A stretch of DNA of 64,000 bases from Isoptericola halotolerans (GTDB taxonomy: Bacteria; Actinomycetota; Actinomycetes; Actinomycetales; Cellulomonadaceae). Shown here piece after piece: positions 44,810 through 53,465 of this stretch (position 1 is its first letter; the number at the start of each line of letters is the position of its first letter). The notes beneath the pieces were generated by a model. The model saw only the letters and a list, made by a program, of their open reading frames with translations, did not search any database and had not been told where the DNA came from. The DNA lies in assembly GCF_003003075.1 (NCBI RefSeq), contig NZ_PVTX01000008.1, forward strand, positions 62,001 through 126,000. Direction: 5' to 3'. A program made the translations under genes and the position numbers.

Positions 44810-46398
44810 CGGGCCACCTCCGACGTCACGGGGGCGCCCGACGGCGAACCCTTGCGGAACATGCGGATCATGCGGTTCGCGACGAGGAACCCACCGAACA
44901 CGTTGATCGACGCCAGGGTGGCGGCGACGACGGCCAGGGACGTGACCAGCCAGTCGTCGACGCCGATCTGCAGCAGCGCGCCGACCAGGATGATGCCGCT
45001 GATCGCGTTGGTCTGGGCCATCAACGGCGTGTGCAGGGCGTGCGTGACGGCCGAGATGACGTAGTAGCCCACGACGACGGCGAGGGCGAACACCGTGAAG
45101 TGGCCGACGGCGTCCGGCGGCGACACCGCGACCGCGAGACCTGCGAGGAGCGCGGCGAGCACCGTGAGCACCCCGTTCCGCCGCGACCTGCTCCGCCGTG
45201 CGGCGGCCTCCGCGGCGGGGTCCGTGCTGCTGGGTGCCGGCTCGGGGGGCGGCGCTGTCGGTGCCGGTGCCGCGGAGACCTGCACCGGCGGCGGCGGCCA
45301 GAGCACCTCGCCGTCGCGGGTGAGCGTCATGCCGCGCACCACCACGTCGTCGAGGTCGATCACCAGGCTGCCGTCCCGGGCCGGTGTCAGGAGCGTGACC
45401 AGGTTGACCACGTTGGTGCCGAACAGCTGGGAGGTGTGCTGCGGCATGCGCCCCGGCAGGTCGGTGTACCCGAGCACGATCACGCCGCCGTCGCTCACCA
45501 CCCGCTCGCCCGGGACCGTCAGCTCGCAGTTGCCTCCGCCGGCGGCGGCGAGGTCGACGATCACCGACCCCGGACGCATCGCGGCCACCATCTCGGCCGT
45601 GATGGTGGTGGGGGCGGTGCCCCGGACGAGCGCCGTGGTGATCACGACGTCCGCCCCCGCGGACTCGGCGGCGTAGGTCCGGCGCGTCGCCGCCTCCTGG
45701 TCGCCGGTCAGGGCGCTGGCGTAGCCGTCGGCGCTGACCTCCTGGGAGGCGCCCTCGGCCCGGACGGCGGTCGCGCCCAGCGACTCGATCTGCTCGGCCG
45801 CCTCGGGGCGGACGTCGAACGCCCGCACCTTCGCACCCAACGAGGAGGCGGTGCCGATCGCCGCGAGCCCCGCGACACCCGCACCGATCACGAACACGGT
45901 GGCGGGCGGCGTCGTCCCGGCAGCGGTCACCTGCCCCGTGAACATGCCACCGAACTCGTCCGCGGCCTCGATCACCGCGCGGTACCCCGCCACGTTGGAC
46001 TGCGCCGACAGCACGTCGAGCGCCTGGGCCCGCGAGATCCGCGGGACCGCGTCGAGCGCCAGCGCCGTGACCCGACGCTCGGCCAGGGCGTCGACCAGCT
46101 CCGGTCGTGCCGCGGGGGCGAGCTGCGAGATGAGCGTGCTCCCCGGCGTGAGCAGGTCCAGCTCCGCCGGGGAGGGAGCGTTGACGCTCGTCACGACGTC
46201 GCACGCCCAGACGTCGGCACGCTCGCCGATCCGGGCACCGGCCTCGACGTAGGCCTTGTTCGGCAGGTTCGCGCGCTCCCCCGCGCCGGCCTCGACGACG
46301 ACGTCGTAGCCGAGCGCGGTGAGCTGGCGCACGGTGGCGGGCGTCGCGGCGACGAGCCGCTCGCCCTGGCGCGACTCGAGCGGGATACCGATCTGCAC
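44806..46398 (-). CDS. pntA: NAD(P) transhydrogenase alpha subunit (single-chain form)
   Basis: 530 residues. NAD(H)-binding domain I (1-370) has the AlaDH/PNT fold: [40 protein letters not shown] and [18 protein letters not shown]-rich linker (about 375-420) joins it to four transmembrane helices ([12 protein letters not shown] at the end). In many actinobacteria these parts are split into pntAA and pntAB; here they are one chain with a long low-complexity linker. GTG start has AAGGAGG about 10 nt upstream. Operon with pntB (4-bp overlap), and the FNT channel gene is 89 bp upstream on the same strand. Confidence 0.94.
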   Translation of the reverse strand: MQIGIPLESRQGERLVAATPATVRQLTALGYDVVVEAGAGERANLPNKAYVEAGARIGERADVWACDVVTSVNAPSPAELDLLTPGSTLISQLAPAARPELVDALAERRVTALALDAVPRISRAQALDVLSAQSNVAGYRAVIEAADEFGGMFTGQVTAAGTTPPATVFVIGAGVAGLAAIGTASSLGAKVRAFDVRPEAAEQIESLGATAVRAEGASQEVSADGYASALTGDQEAATRRTYAAESAGADVVITTALVRGTAPTTITAEMVAAMRPGSVIVDLAAAGGGNCELTVPGERVVSDGGVIVLGYTDLPGRMPQHTSQLFGTNVVNLVTLLTPARDGSLVIDLDDVVVRGMTLTRDGEVLWPPPPVQVSAAPAPTAPPPEPAPSSTDPAAEAAARRSRSRRNGVLTVLAALLAGLAVAVSPPDAVGHFTVFALAVVVGYYVISAVTHALHTPLMAQTNAISGIILVGALLQIGVDDWLVTSLAVVAATLASINVFGGFLVANRMIRMFRKGSPSGAPVTSEVAR

Positions 46399-46436
46399 GG
46401 GCTCTGACCTCCTTCGGTCGGAAACCCCTGCAACCT

Positions 46437-46468
46437 ACCCGGTCCGCACGGCGAAGACGAGACCGGGT
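46437..46468 (-). terminator. Weak hairpin between the FNT gene and pntA
   Basis: ACCCGGTC / GACCGGGT, 8-bp stem with a 16-nt loop, in the 89-bp gap after the FNT gene stop. It could be a partial terminator, leaving pntAB transcription partly independent. Confidence 0.35.
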
Positions 46469-46487
46469 CGCACAGCGAGACGAGGTA

Positions 46488-47345
46488 TCAGCGCGTGGCC
46501 CCCACCAGGTCGTCGGGCTCCGCGGCCGGTGCCGGCCGCGCGCCACGCCGGGGCTTGGTCCGGTAGTGCGTCGTGTAGAGCATGAGGCCGACGAACGTCA
46601 GCCCACCGACGAGGTTGCCGATCACCGTCGGGATCTCGTTCCAGACGAGGTAGTCGACGACGGTGAAGCTGCCACCCATGAGGAGCCCGGCCGGGAACAG
46701 GAACATGTTGACGATCGAGTGCTCGAACCCCATGTAGAAGAACAGCATGATGGGCATCCACATGCCGACCACCTTGCCGATCACGCTCCGGGACATCATC
46801 GCGGCGACGACCCCGGTCGAGACCATCCAGTTGCACATGACGCCGCGGACGAACAGCGTGAGCATCCCGCCGGCGCCGTGCTCGGCGTAGCCGACCGTCC
46901 GACCCTCACCGATGTGACCGATCGCCTGCCCGACCTCGCTGGGCTCCGTGGACCACCCGTAGGTGAAGTAGATCGTCATGAAGACGGCGACCATGAAGGC
47001 ACCGGCGAAGTTCCCCACGAAGACCAGGCCCCAGTTGCGCAGCACGGCCCCCACCGTCACGCCCGGCCGCTTGTCGAGCCAGGCCAGCGGGGCGAGCGTG
47101 AACACCCCGGTGAGCAGGTCGTACCCGAGCAGGTAGAGCAGGCAGAAGCCGACGGGGAAGAGGATCGCACCCAGGAGCGGGTTGCCGGTCTGGACCGACA
47201 CCGTGACGGCGAAGGCTGCGGCGACCGTCAGCAGGGCCGCCCCCATGAACGCCCGGATGAGCGTGTCCCGCGTGGACAGGTGGACCTTGGACTCGCCAGC
47301 GTCGATCATCTGCGTGACGAGCTCGTTCGGCTTCACGTACGGCAC
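46488..47345 (-). CDS. Formate/nitrite transporter (FNT) family channel
   Basis: 285 residues with six hydrophobic segments in the aquaporin-like FNT fold. [20 protein letters not shown] (omega-loop region), [16 protein letters not shown] (second half-helix with the conserved RGxxCN) and [17 protein letters not shown] (FEHSIANM box) are the family signatures. FNT channels pass formate, nitrite or hydrosulfide with a proton; the substrate cannot be chosen from sequence alone. GTG start with AAAGGAG upstream. Placed before pntAB on the same strand; a physiological link (formate or nitrite redox and NADPH) is possible but unproven. No formate dehydrogenase or nitrite reductase gene lies nearby. 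Confidence 0.9.
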   Translation of the reverse strand: MPYVKPNELVTQMIDAGESKVHLSTRDTLIRAFMGAALLTVAAAFAVTVSVQTGNPLLGAILFPVGFCLLYLLGYDLLTGVFTLAPLAWLDKRPGVTVGAVLRNWGLVFVGNFAGAFMVAVFMTIYFTYGWSTEPSEVGQAIGHIGEGRTVGYAEHGAGGMLTLFVRGVMCNWMVSTGVVAAMMSRSVIGKVVGMWMPIMLFFYMGFEHSIVNMFLFPAGLLMGGSFTVVDYLVWNEIPTVIGNLVGGLTFVGLMLYTTHYRTKPRRGARPAPAAEPDDLVGATR

Positions 47346-47524
47346 GGCGGCTCCTTTCGTCGAGGGGCGGCTCCCGGGCGTCGGTGTCCCGGAGCCTGAC
47401 CCGCACCAGGGTTCCCGCCGGGTCTTGCCGCTGGAGATCGTCGGTGTTACGGCTCTGGCGCGACTTCCTCACCGCACGCCGGGCGCTGCCGTGAGGGGGC
47501 GTGCAAGGAGGACGCCGGGCGAGA

Positions 47525-47530
47525 CACAGT
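47525..47530 (+). promoter_or_regulatory. -10-like element of a lipoprotein gene
   Basis: CACAGT six bases before the ATG at 47537. It is a weaker match to TANNNT but has the same geometry as elsewhere. Confidence 0.35.
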
Positions 47531-47536
47531 CACGGC

Positions 47537-48076
47537 ATGAGGACTGCTGCCGTCACCGGCCTGGGCGTCGTCGTCGCACTCGGCCTCGCGGCGTGCGTCG
47601 GGGACCCCGCCGGCGGGCCGCCACCCGCCGTCGTCCCGACGCCGAGCGCGACCCAGGTGCACGGTCGCTGGCCGGACTCCGACGACACCGCACAGCCGCC
47701 GCCCTTCGAGGTGCGGACGGGGCACGACGCCCTGCTGCTGTACCCGTTCACCTACTGCTACCGCCAGGGGTGCGCGGACGGCGTCGACGACGACCCGCCC
47801 TCCGTCGGGAACCCACCCGAGATGTTCGTGCACGTGCCGGTGGCAGAGTTCGACGAGCTGACCGTCAGCCTGACGCCCGACGCCGACGATGCCGCGCGGC
47901 CTGTCCCGGCGAACGTCGCGGAGCTCGGCGACGGCTGGTGGAGAGTCACGCTCCGCGGGCTGGCGGGCGACCACCGCCTCACTCTCTTCGCCGTGGGCGA
48001 CGGCGCGGGCGACATGGTCGCGGACGTCCGCTGGGGCACCACCGACGACGGGCCCACCGGGACCGCGACGCCCTGA
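47537..48076 (+). CDS. Small secreted lipoprotein, unknown function
   Basis: 179 residues. Signal peptide with lipobox GLAAC, C20 being the lipid-modified cysteine, then a P/A/T-rich linker to about 45 and a compact domain containing LLLYPFTYCYRQGCADGVDD (two Cys, probably disulfide-bonded) and a beta-rich end (WWRVTLRGLAGDHRLTLFAV). I do not recognise the domain; the C-terminal half looks like an Ig-like or FN3-like strand pattern. The ATG at 47537 is chosen over an upstream start in the same frame because it gives a proper signal peptide. It is divergent from the FNT channel gene and convergent with the aldehyde dehydrogenase gene. Confidence 0.65.
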   Translation: MRTAAVTGLGVVVALGLAACVGDPAGGPPPAVVPTPSATQVHGRWPDSDDTAQPPPFEVRTGHDALLLYPFTYCYRQGCADGVDDDPPSVGNPPEMFVHVPVAEFDELTVSLTPDADDAARPVPANVAELGDGWWRVTLRGLAGDHRLTLFAVGDGAGDMVADVRWGTTDDGPTGTATP

Positions 48077-48092
48077 GCCACAGTGACCGAGG

Positions 48093-49475
48093 TCAGCCCC
48101 GGCGCGGGCCCACCCACACCTGCTGGGCGTTGACGAACTCGCGGATGCCGTGCGGTCCGAGCTCGCGGCCGTAGCCGGAGCGCTTGATCCCCCCGCTGGG
48201 CAACCGCGGATCGGTCTTGACGATGCCGTTCACCGCGACCTGCCCGGCTGCGATCCGCGGGGCCATCGCCTCGCCCCGTTCGGGCGTCGACCACACGCTG
48301 GCCGCCAGCCCGTAGTCGGTCCGGTTCGCCATGGCGATCGCCTCCTCGGCGTCGGCGGCCTCCATGACCACCATGACCGGGCCGAACGTCTCCTCCCGGC
48401 ACGCCGTCATGCCCTCCGTGACGTCGGCCAGCAGCGTGACCGGATAGAAGTAGCCGGGCCCGGACGGCACCTCGCCGCCGAGGAGCAGGCGCGCTCCGGC
48501 GTCGACCGTCTCGCTGACCTGGCGGTGGAGCCCGTCGCGCAGGTCCTCGCGCGCGATGGGGCCGACGTCGGTCCCCTCCGCGCGAGGATCCCCGACGGTC
48601 AGCTTCTCGAGCCGCAGGCGCAGCCGCTCGACCATGTCGGCGTAGACCGCCGACTCGACGATGATCCGCTTCGCGGCGATGCACGACTGGCCGGCGTTGA
48701 TGATGCGGGACAGGGTGATCGTGTCCGCCGCGGCGTCCAGGTCGGCGTCGGCCAGCACCAGGCACGGGTCCGACCCGCCCAGCTCCAGCACGGTGGGCTT
48801 GATCTCCCCCGCCGCCAGGCTCGCGACGGCGGCGCCGCCCTTCGCGGACCCCGTGAAGGACACCGCGTCCACGCGCCGGTCGCGGATGACGTCGGCGACC
48901 GCGGGCGTCTCCAGCGGCAGGTTGCCGAAGACGCCGGCCGGTGCACCGGCCGCGGACAGCTCGGCCGCGACGACCTGCGCGATCGCCCGTGCACACCCGG
49001 GCACGTGCGGGTCGTGCTTCATCAGGCACGTGTTGCCCGCCATCAGGGCGGGGGCCGCGAACCGCGCGGCGAGCCAGAACGGCGCGTTCCAGGGCAGGAC
49101 GCCCAGGACGGTCCCCAGCGGCAGGTGCTGCACGTAGCTGTGGGTGGCATCCGAGTCGATGGTCTCCGGCGCCAGGTACCCGGCCCCGTGGTCGGCGTAG
49201 TGCTCGAAGCACCACGCCGCCTTCTCCACCTCGCCGCGCGCCTCACCGATCGGCTTGCCCATCTCCTCGGTCATCAGCGGGGCGAACTCCTCGACCTGCG
49301 CCCGCAGCCGGGCAGCCACCCCGCGGAGCACCTCTGCCCGTCCGTCGAGCCCGCGGGCCGCCCAGTCGGCCCGCGCGGCTTCCGCGGCGGCGAGCAGGGA
49401 CTCCACCTCCGCAGCGCCGGACGGGGCTACCTCTCGCACGACCTGTCCGGTGCTGGGGTCGATCGCAGTCAGCAT
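48093..49475 (-). CDS. NAD(P)-dependent aldehyde dehydrogenase (SSADH-like), ectoine-catabolic operon
   Basis: 460 residues, ALDH superfamily. Catalytic C265 (NAGQSCIAAKR) and general base E231 (LELGGSDP) are present, along with PWNAPFWLAARFAAPALMAG and FTGSAKGGAAVA. The closest named group by style is succinate-semialdehyde dehydrogenase (GabD/Sad). It lies 11 bp after doeA and is last in an operon with doeD- and doeA-like genes, so it may oxidise aspartate-semialdehyde formed from diaminobutyrate, the role of DoeC. Start ATG 49475 has AGAGGAG upstream. The substrate is inferred from context. Confidence 0.85.
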   Translation of the reverse strand: MLTAIDPSTGQVVREVAPSGAAEVESLLAAAEAARADWAARGLDGRAEVLRGVAARLRAQVEEFAPLMTEEMGKPIGEARGEVEKAAWCFEHYADHGAGYLAPETIDSDATHSYVQHLPLGTVLGVLPWNAPFWLAARFAAPALMAGNTCLMKHDPHVPGCARAIAQVVAAELSAAGAPAGVFGNLPLETPAVADVIRDRRVDAVSFTGSAKGGAAVASLAAGEIKPTVLELGGSDPCLVLADADLDAAADTITLSRIINAGQSCIAAKRIIVESAVYADMVERLRLRLEKLTVGDPRAEGTDVGPIAREDLRDGLHRQVSETVDAGARLLLGGEVPSGPGYFYPVTLLADVTEGMTACREETFGPVMVVMEAADAEEAIAMANRTDYGLAASVWSTPERGEAMAPRIAAGQVAVNGIVKTDPRLPSGGIKRSGYGRELGPHGIREFVNAQQVWVGPRRG

Positions 49476-49486
49476 GGATGCTCCTC

Positions 49487-50710
49487 TCAGGCGACTTCGG
49501 GACGGATGGGCGTGGCACCCTCGTGCGGCACGGAGCTCGCCGCGTGCTCCGGCTTGACGGTGAAGTCCTTGTCGAGCGTGAAGAAGGACTCGCAGCCGTC
49601 CGCCGTGACGTGGACGGTGTCGGAGATGCCGACGGTCTTGTCACCGTCGACGCCCCACATCCACGGCAGGATGTGGAACGTCATCCCCTCGCGCAGGATG
49701 GCAGGGTTGCCCTGGTTGAGGCTCACGATGTAGCCCTCGTCCCAGCTCGGCGGGAACGCGATGCCGATCGAGTACCCCGACCGCGTGACGAGCCGGGCGC
49801 CCACGCGGTTCTCGCTGATGATGCTGCGCACGATGTTGTCGGCGTCGGACACGGTCAGGCCCGGCCGGATCGCCGCCTCCACCTCGGAGAGCGCGAGCTT
49901 CATCCGTTCCTGTGCCTCGAGCATCGAGTCCGAGAGGTCGTCGAGGACGGCGGTGCGCATCATGGCCGTGTGATAGCGGCGGAAGCATCCCCCCACCTCG
50001 AGGAACACGTGCTCGCCGGGCTGGACGGTCCGGCCCTCCCAGGTCGCGTGACCGATCATGCTCCGTGGCCCCGACGTCACGTAGGGCATCACGGCGGGGA
50101 ACTCACCGCCGGCGCGGAACATGGCCGAGCTGATCTCCGCGGCGATGTCGTTCTCCGTCACGCCGGCGACGCAGGCCTCCAGGCCCGCGCGCATCCCGGC
50201 CTCGGTCGCCTGGGCGGCCTTGCGCATGACCTCGATCTCCACGGCGGACTTGCACACCCGGCCCTCCTCGACGATGCCGAAGCAGTCGAGCAGCCGGCCC
50301 TCCGTGAAGCTCGCGTGGATGTAGTCCTGGTGGTACGCGGGGAAGTAGTAGCTGTTGCGCTCGTAGCCGACCTCCTTGGTGTGCAGGCCGAACTCGCGCA
50401 TCGCCTGGACGAGCCCCTGGATCGCGTCGCCGGTGTCGGGGTACGGGCGCGTCGTCTCGACCCAGGTCCGGGCATGGACGTTCGACTCCTCCATGGCACG
50501 GGTGATCATGAACGGTTCGCCGTCCAGCGGCACCACCAGCGCCTGGAAGAAGGAGTAGCCCGTCGTCTGGTAGTCCGTGAGATACATCAGGTTCTCCGGA
50601 TCGGTGATCACCACCGCGTCCAGCAGCCTGTCGGCCATGCGCCGGCGCAGCTCGCCCACGCGCCTCTCGTACTCCTCGAACGGGAACGTCATGTCCTCGC
50701 GTGGGTTCAT
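49487..50710 (-). CDS. doeA: Ectoine hydrolase (M24 peptidase fold)
   Basis: 407 residues of the creatinase/Xaa-Pro aminopeptidase fold: N-terminal domain (1-150) with DAVVITDPENLMYLTDYQTT, which is distinctive of DoeA, and the catalytic pita-bread domain (160-400) with PYVTSGPRSMIGHATWEGR, FLEVGGCFRRYHTAMMRTA and FHILPWMWGVDGDKTVGISD. DoeA opens the ectoine ring to N-acetyl-diaminobutyrate. As in other DoeA proteins the metal-ligand set of true aminopeptidases is altered (no DxxxD pair at the first site). ATG 50710 has AGGAGA upstream. Second gene of the operon, 23 bp after the transaminase. The open frame upstream of 50710 is antisense-like and not used. Confidence 0.86.
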   Translation of the reverse strand: MNPREDMTFPFEEYERRVGELRRRMADRLLDAVVITDPENLMYLTDYQTTGYSFFQALVVPLDGEPFMITRAMEESNVHARTWVETTRPYPDTGDAIQGLVQAMREFGLHTKEVGYERNSYYFPAYHQDYIHASFTEGRLLDCFGIVEEGRVCKSAVEIEVMRKAAQATEAGMRAGLEACVAGVTENDIAAEISSAMFRAGGEFPAVMPYVTSGPRSMIGHATWEGRTVQPGEHVFLEVGGCFRRYHTAMMRTAVLDDLSDSMLEAQERMKLALSEVEAAIRPGLTVSDADNIVRSIISENRVGARLVTRSGYSIGIAFPPSWDEGYIVSLNQGNPAILREGMTFHILPWMWGVDGDKTVGISDTVHVTADGCESFFTLDKDFTVKPEHAASSVPHEGATPIRPEVA

Positions 50711-50733
50711 CCCGGTCTCCTGTCGGTCAGGTC

Positions 50734-51978
50734 TCAGATGGCACGTCGCACGGCCTTGTCGAGGATCTGCAGCCCTTCCTCGAGGTCCTCCTCGGGGATG
50801 GTCAACGGGGGGATCAGCTTCAGCACGCGGCCGCCGCTGCCGCACGCGCCGATCAGCATGCCCGAGGCGAAGCAGTCGGCGACGACGGCCTTGCCCCGCG
50901 CACCGTCGCCGACGTCGAGGCCCTGGACCATCCCGCGGCCACGGACGTCGAGCCCGGCGTCGACGTCGTCGGCGAGCGAGCGCAGCGACCGGGCCATGGT
51001 CTCGCCCTTGGCCCGCACCTCGTCCATGAGCGCGTCGTCGTCGAAGTACGTGAGCGCCTCGCGGCCGGCCACGAAGGACAGCCCCTGGCCCCGGAACGTC
51101 CCCGTGTGCTCGCCGGGCGACCAATGGGCGTCGTGCTCCGGCTTCGCGAGGTTCATCGCCAACGGCGTCCCGAACCCGCCGATGCCCTTGGCGAGGCAGA
51201 TGATGTCCGGGTCCAGCCCCATCCCGTCGAAGCTGAAGTAGCTTCCCGTCCGGCCGCAGCCGACCTGGATGTCGTCGATGATGAACAGCGCACCCACCTC
51301 GTGCGCCAGGTCCTGGACCGCGCGCAGCCACTCGGCGCTCGCGACGTTCACGCCACCCTCGGCCTGGATCGTCTCCACCAGGAACGCCGCGGGCGGGACG
51401 AACCCGCTCGAGGCGTCGGCGAGGAGCGCGCGGAAGTCCTCGATCGCCCGGACGCCTCCCCCGGGCGCGGTGTCGAAGGGCAGCCGCACCACGTTGTCCA
51501 GCGGCACACCTGCCGCGTTGCGGAAGTAGTCGTTGGCGGTGGCCGCGAGCGCACCGAGGGTCATGCCGTGGAATCCGTGGGTGAAGGCCACGACGTCACG
51601 GCGGCCGGTGACCCGCCGGGCGAGCTTGAGCGCCGCCTCCACGGCGTTGGTGCCCGTCGGCCCCATGAACTGCATCTTCATGGTCATGTCGCGGGGAGCC
51701 AGCACGGTCTCGGCGAACTTCTCGATGAAGTCGCGCTTCGTGGTGGTCGCCATGTCCAGGCTGTGCGCCACGCCGTCGGCCTCGAGGAACTCGATCATCG
51801 CGCGCTTCATGCGCGGGTTGTTGTGACCGAAGTTCAGGACTCCTGCGCCGGCGAAGAAGTCCACATAGCTGCGTCCGGCCTCATCGACCTGCCGGGCGTT
51901 GGATGCCGACGCGAAGACCGTCGGGTACGTGCGGCTGTAGCCGCGGATCTCGGATTCCCACTTCTCGAACGCCTCCAT
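50734..51978 (-). CDS. doeD: Diaminobutyrate/2-oxoglutarate-type transaminase (DoeD/EctB-like)
   Basis: 414 residues, class III PLP aminotransferase. PLP lysine K264 in LAKGIGGFGTPLAMNL; other blocks are DFFAGAGVLNFGHNNP, MQFMGPTGTNAVEAALKLAR, FTHGFHGMTLGALAAT and IIDDIQVGCGRTGSYF. These are EctB/DoeD-like. Because ectA and ectC are absent and doeA follows, I assign the catabolic role (DoeD: diaminobutyrate to aspartate-semialdehyde). EctB and DoeD are hard to separate by eye. ATG 51978 has a weak Shine-Dalgarno. First gene of the operon; no DoeX-type regulator or ectoine transporter is visible next to it. Confidence 0.78.
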   Translation of the reverse strand: MEAFEKWESEIRGYSRTYPTVFASASNARQVDEAGRSYVDFFAGAGVLNFGHNNPRMKRAMIEFLEADGVAHSLDMATTTKRDFIEKFAETVLAPRDMTMKMQFMGPTGTNAVEAALKLARRVTGRRDVVAFTHGFHGMTLGALAATANDYFRNAAGVPLDNVVRLPFDTAPGGGVRAIEDFRALLADASSGFVPPAAFLVETIQAEGGVNVASAEWLRAVQDLAHEVGALFIIDDIQVGCGRTGSYFSFDGMGLDPDIICLAKGIGGFGTPLAMNLAKPEHDAHWSPGEHTGTFRGQGLSFVAGREALTYFDDDALMDEVRAKGETMARSLRSLADDVDAGLDVRGRGMVQGLDVGDGARGKAVVADCFASGMLIGACGSGGRVLKLIPPLTIPEEDLEEGLQILDKAVRRAI

Positions 51979-52126
51979 TGACCACTTCTACGTGTCCCCT
52001 CCAGGGCTGTCAACAGGTGCGGCCGAGGGTTTACCGCGGGGACATCTCCCCAGCACGGCGGCGCGGCTGTCGCGCCAGCAGGACCGATGAGGGCCGACCA
52101 GGACCAGCGGCCCGTCGACGAACACG

Positions 52127-52172
52127 AGAGACGACGAAGGCCCCGCCTCACGGCAGGGCCTTCGTCGTCTCT
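52127..52172 (-). terminator. Terminator after tRNA-Ala
   Basis: Perfect 17-bp stem (AGAGACGACGAAGGCCC / GGGCCTTCGTCGTCTCT) with a 12-nt loop that can add three more pairs. It begins 5 bp after the tRNA 3' end and lies 148 bp upstream of doeD, insulating that operon. Confidence 0.85.
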
Positions 52173-52176
52173 TCGG

Positions 52177-52249
52177 TGGAGCTGAGGGGACTCGAACCCC
52201 TGACCCTCTGCATGCCATGCAGATGCGCTACCAGCTGCGCCACAGCCCC
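52177..52249 (-). tRNA. tRNA-Ala (anticodon GGC)
   Basis: 73-nt cloverleaf on the minus strand: acceptor GGGGCTG pairs with CAGCTCC (one G-U), D stem GCGC/GCGC, anticodon stem TCTGC/GCAGA around ATGGCAT (anticodon GGC), and T arm AGGGG-TTCGAGT-CCCCT. The discriminator is A; CCA is not encoded (CCG follows). Confidence 0.95.
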
Positions 52250-52327
52250 GTGAACCTGACGCGGACGCCGGATTCGGGATGTTCGTGCACTTCCTGCGGG
52301 CTTGCGCCCCTCGGGAACGGAGATATC

Positions 52328-53014
52328 TTAGGCAGACTTGGGCTCAGGCTCCAAATCCGCGTGCGGACCCGCCTGCCAGCGGTCCAGCGGGTACCCGGCA
52401 CCCACGTTGTGCGCCACCAGCCGCCAGCCGGGCACCGCCCCGGGGGCGGATCGGTGCAGGTGGGACCAGTGGACGTTGTTGACGCCGGAGATGCCGCGCC
52501 AGCCCCCGGCGTCGAGCCCGAGCAGCCCGGTGATCGCCAGGGAGATCGCCGCCCCGTGCGAGACGACGACGAGACACTCGTCACTGCCCAACGGTTCGGC
52601 GTGCTCCAGGACCGCCGTCACCATCCGGTCGGCCACGGCGACCTTCGTCTCCGCCCCGATGCCCTGCGGCTCGCCGCCGCGCCGCCACTCCTCGCGCTCC
52701 GCCGGCCAGCCTGCGGCCATCTCCGGGGGCGTGAGCCCTTCCCAGTCGCCGAACGCCCGCTCCCGGAGCCGCGCGTCGGTCTCGACCGCGGCCCCGACGA
52801 GCGCCGCATAGGCGTTGGCGGTGTCCACGGCACGCACGAGGTCGGACGAGACGATCCGCGCCGCCCGGTGGGAGGCGATGAGCGCGGAGGCACCCTCCGC
52901 CGCCTGCCAGCGGCCCACCTCGTCGAGCGGGATGTCGATCTGCCCCTGCAGCCGCATCGCGGCGTTGTAGGCCGTGCGCCCGTGGCGCAGCAGCACGATG
53001 GTCCCCGCCGTCAC
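52328..53014 (-). CDS. Histidine phosphatase family protein (GpgP-like position)
   Basis: 228 residues. Phosphohistidine H11 in LLRHGRTAYN, second active-site His in VVSHGAAISL, plus LRERAFGDWEGLTPPEM, the substrate-loop region of cofactor-dependent phosphoglycerate mutase-like phosphatases. In mycobacteria the gene after nadD-rsfS is gpgP, glucosyl-3-phosphoglycerate phosphatase of methylglucose lipopolysaccharide synthesis. The same order here suggests an orthologue, but the exact substrate is not provable from sequence. GTG start lies 7 bp after the rsfS stop. The C-terminal 40 residues (AHNVGAGYPLDRWQ) include a family-specific tail. Confidence 0.85.
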   Translation of the reverse strand: MTAGTIVLLRHGRTAYNAAMRLQGQIDIPLDEVGRWQAAEGASALIASHRAARIVSSDLVRAVDTANAYAALVGAAVETDARLRERAFGDWEGLTPPEMAAGWPAEREEWRRGGEPQGIGAETKVAVADRMVTAVLEHAEPLGSDECLVVVSHGAAISLAITGLLGLDAGGWRGISGVNNVHWSHLHRSAPGAVPGWRLVAHNVGAGYPLDRWQAGPHADLEPEPKSA

Positions 53015-53021
53015 GACCGCT

Positions 53022-53465
53022 TCACAGCCCGCCGGACAGTCGGATCGTCCCGTCGGGCGGGGTGTCGCCGAACTCCTCGCGGGCCGCCGCACCGTCGCCG
53101 CCACGGGCGTCGTCGGGCAGGTCGATCGCCGGGCAGTCCTTCCAGAGCCGTTCGAGGGCGTAGTAGACGCGGTCCTCGGCGTGCTGCACGTGCACGACGA
53201 CGTCGCCGAAGTCGAGCAGGACCCAGCGCGCCTCGGCCTTGCCCTCGCGGCGGATCGCCTTGGCGCCGGCGGCGAACATCGCCTCCTCGACGGCGTCGAC
53301 GACGGCGCCGACCTGGCGCTCGTTCGTGCCCGACGCGATGAGGAAGACGTCGGTGAGGACCAGCTGCTCGCTGACGTCGAGGGCGATGATCTCCTGGGCC
53401 TTGCGCTGGGAGGCGGCACGCGCCGCGGTGATCGCCAGCTCGACCGCGCGATCCGTGGCCGTCAT
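53022..53465 (-). CDS. rsfS: Ribosome silencing factor
   Basis: 147 residues. RsfS (RsfA/Iojap) binds ribosomal protein uL14 and blocks joining of the 30S and 50S subunits when nutrients are short. The core includes RKAQEIIALDVSEQLVLTDV, FLIASGTNERQVGAVVDAVEE, KAEARWVLLDFGDVVVHV and YYALERLWKDCPAIDL; then a G/D-rich tail of about 28 residues. ATG 53465 overlaps the stop of the upstream Pro/Ala-rich protein by 4 bp. The surrounding order nadD-rsfS-phosphatase is conserved in actinobacteria. Confidence 0.95.
   Translation of the reverse strand: MTATDRAVELAITAARAASQRKAQEIIALDVSEQLVLTDVFLIASGTNERQVGAVVDAVEEAMFAAGAKAIRREGKAEARWVLLDFGDVVVHVQHAEDRVYYALERLWKDCPAIDLPDDARGGDGAAAREEFGDTPPDGTIRLSGGL

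Noticed and set aside
43406-46546. A single minus-strand frame spanning pntB and most of pntA
   Set aside because: Only the part after 44809 reads as PntB; upstream it is an out-of-frame shadow of pntA, whose own frame and 4-bp overlap are clear.
50734-51978. Ectoine biosynthesis (EctB) rather than degradation
   Set aside because: ectA and ectC are absent and the next gene is the ectoine hydrolase, which favours the catabolic transaminase; it is kept as an alternative in the annotation.
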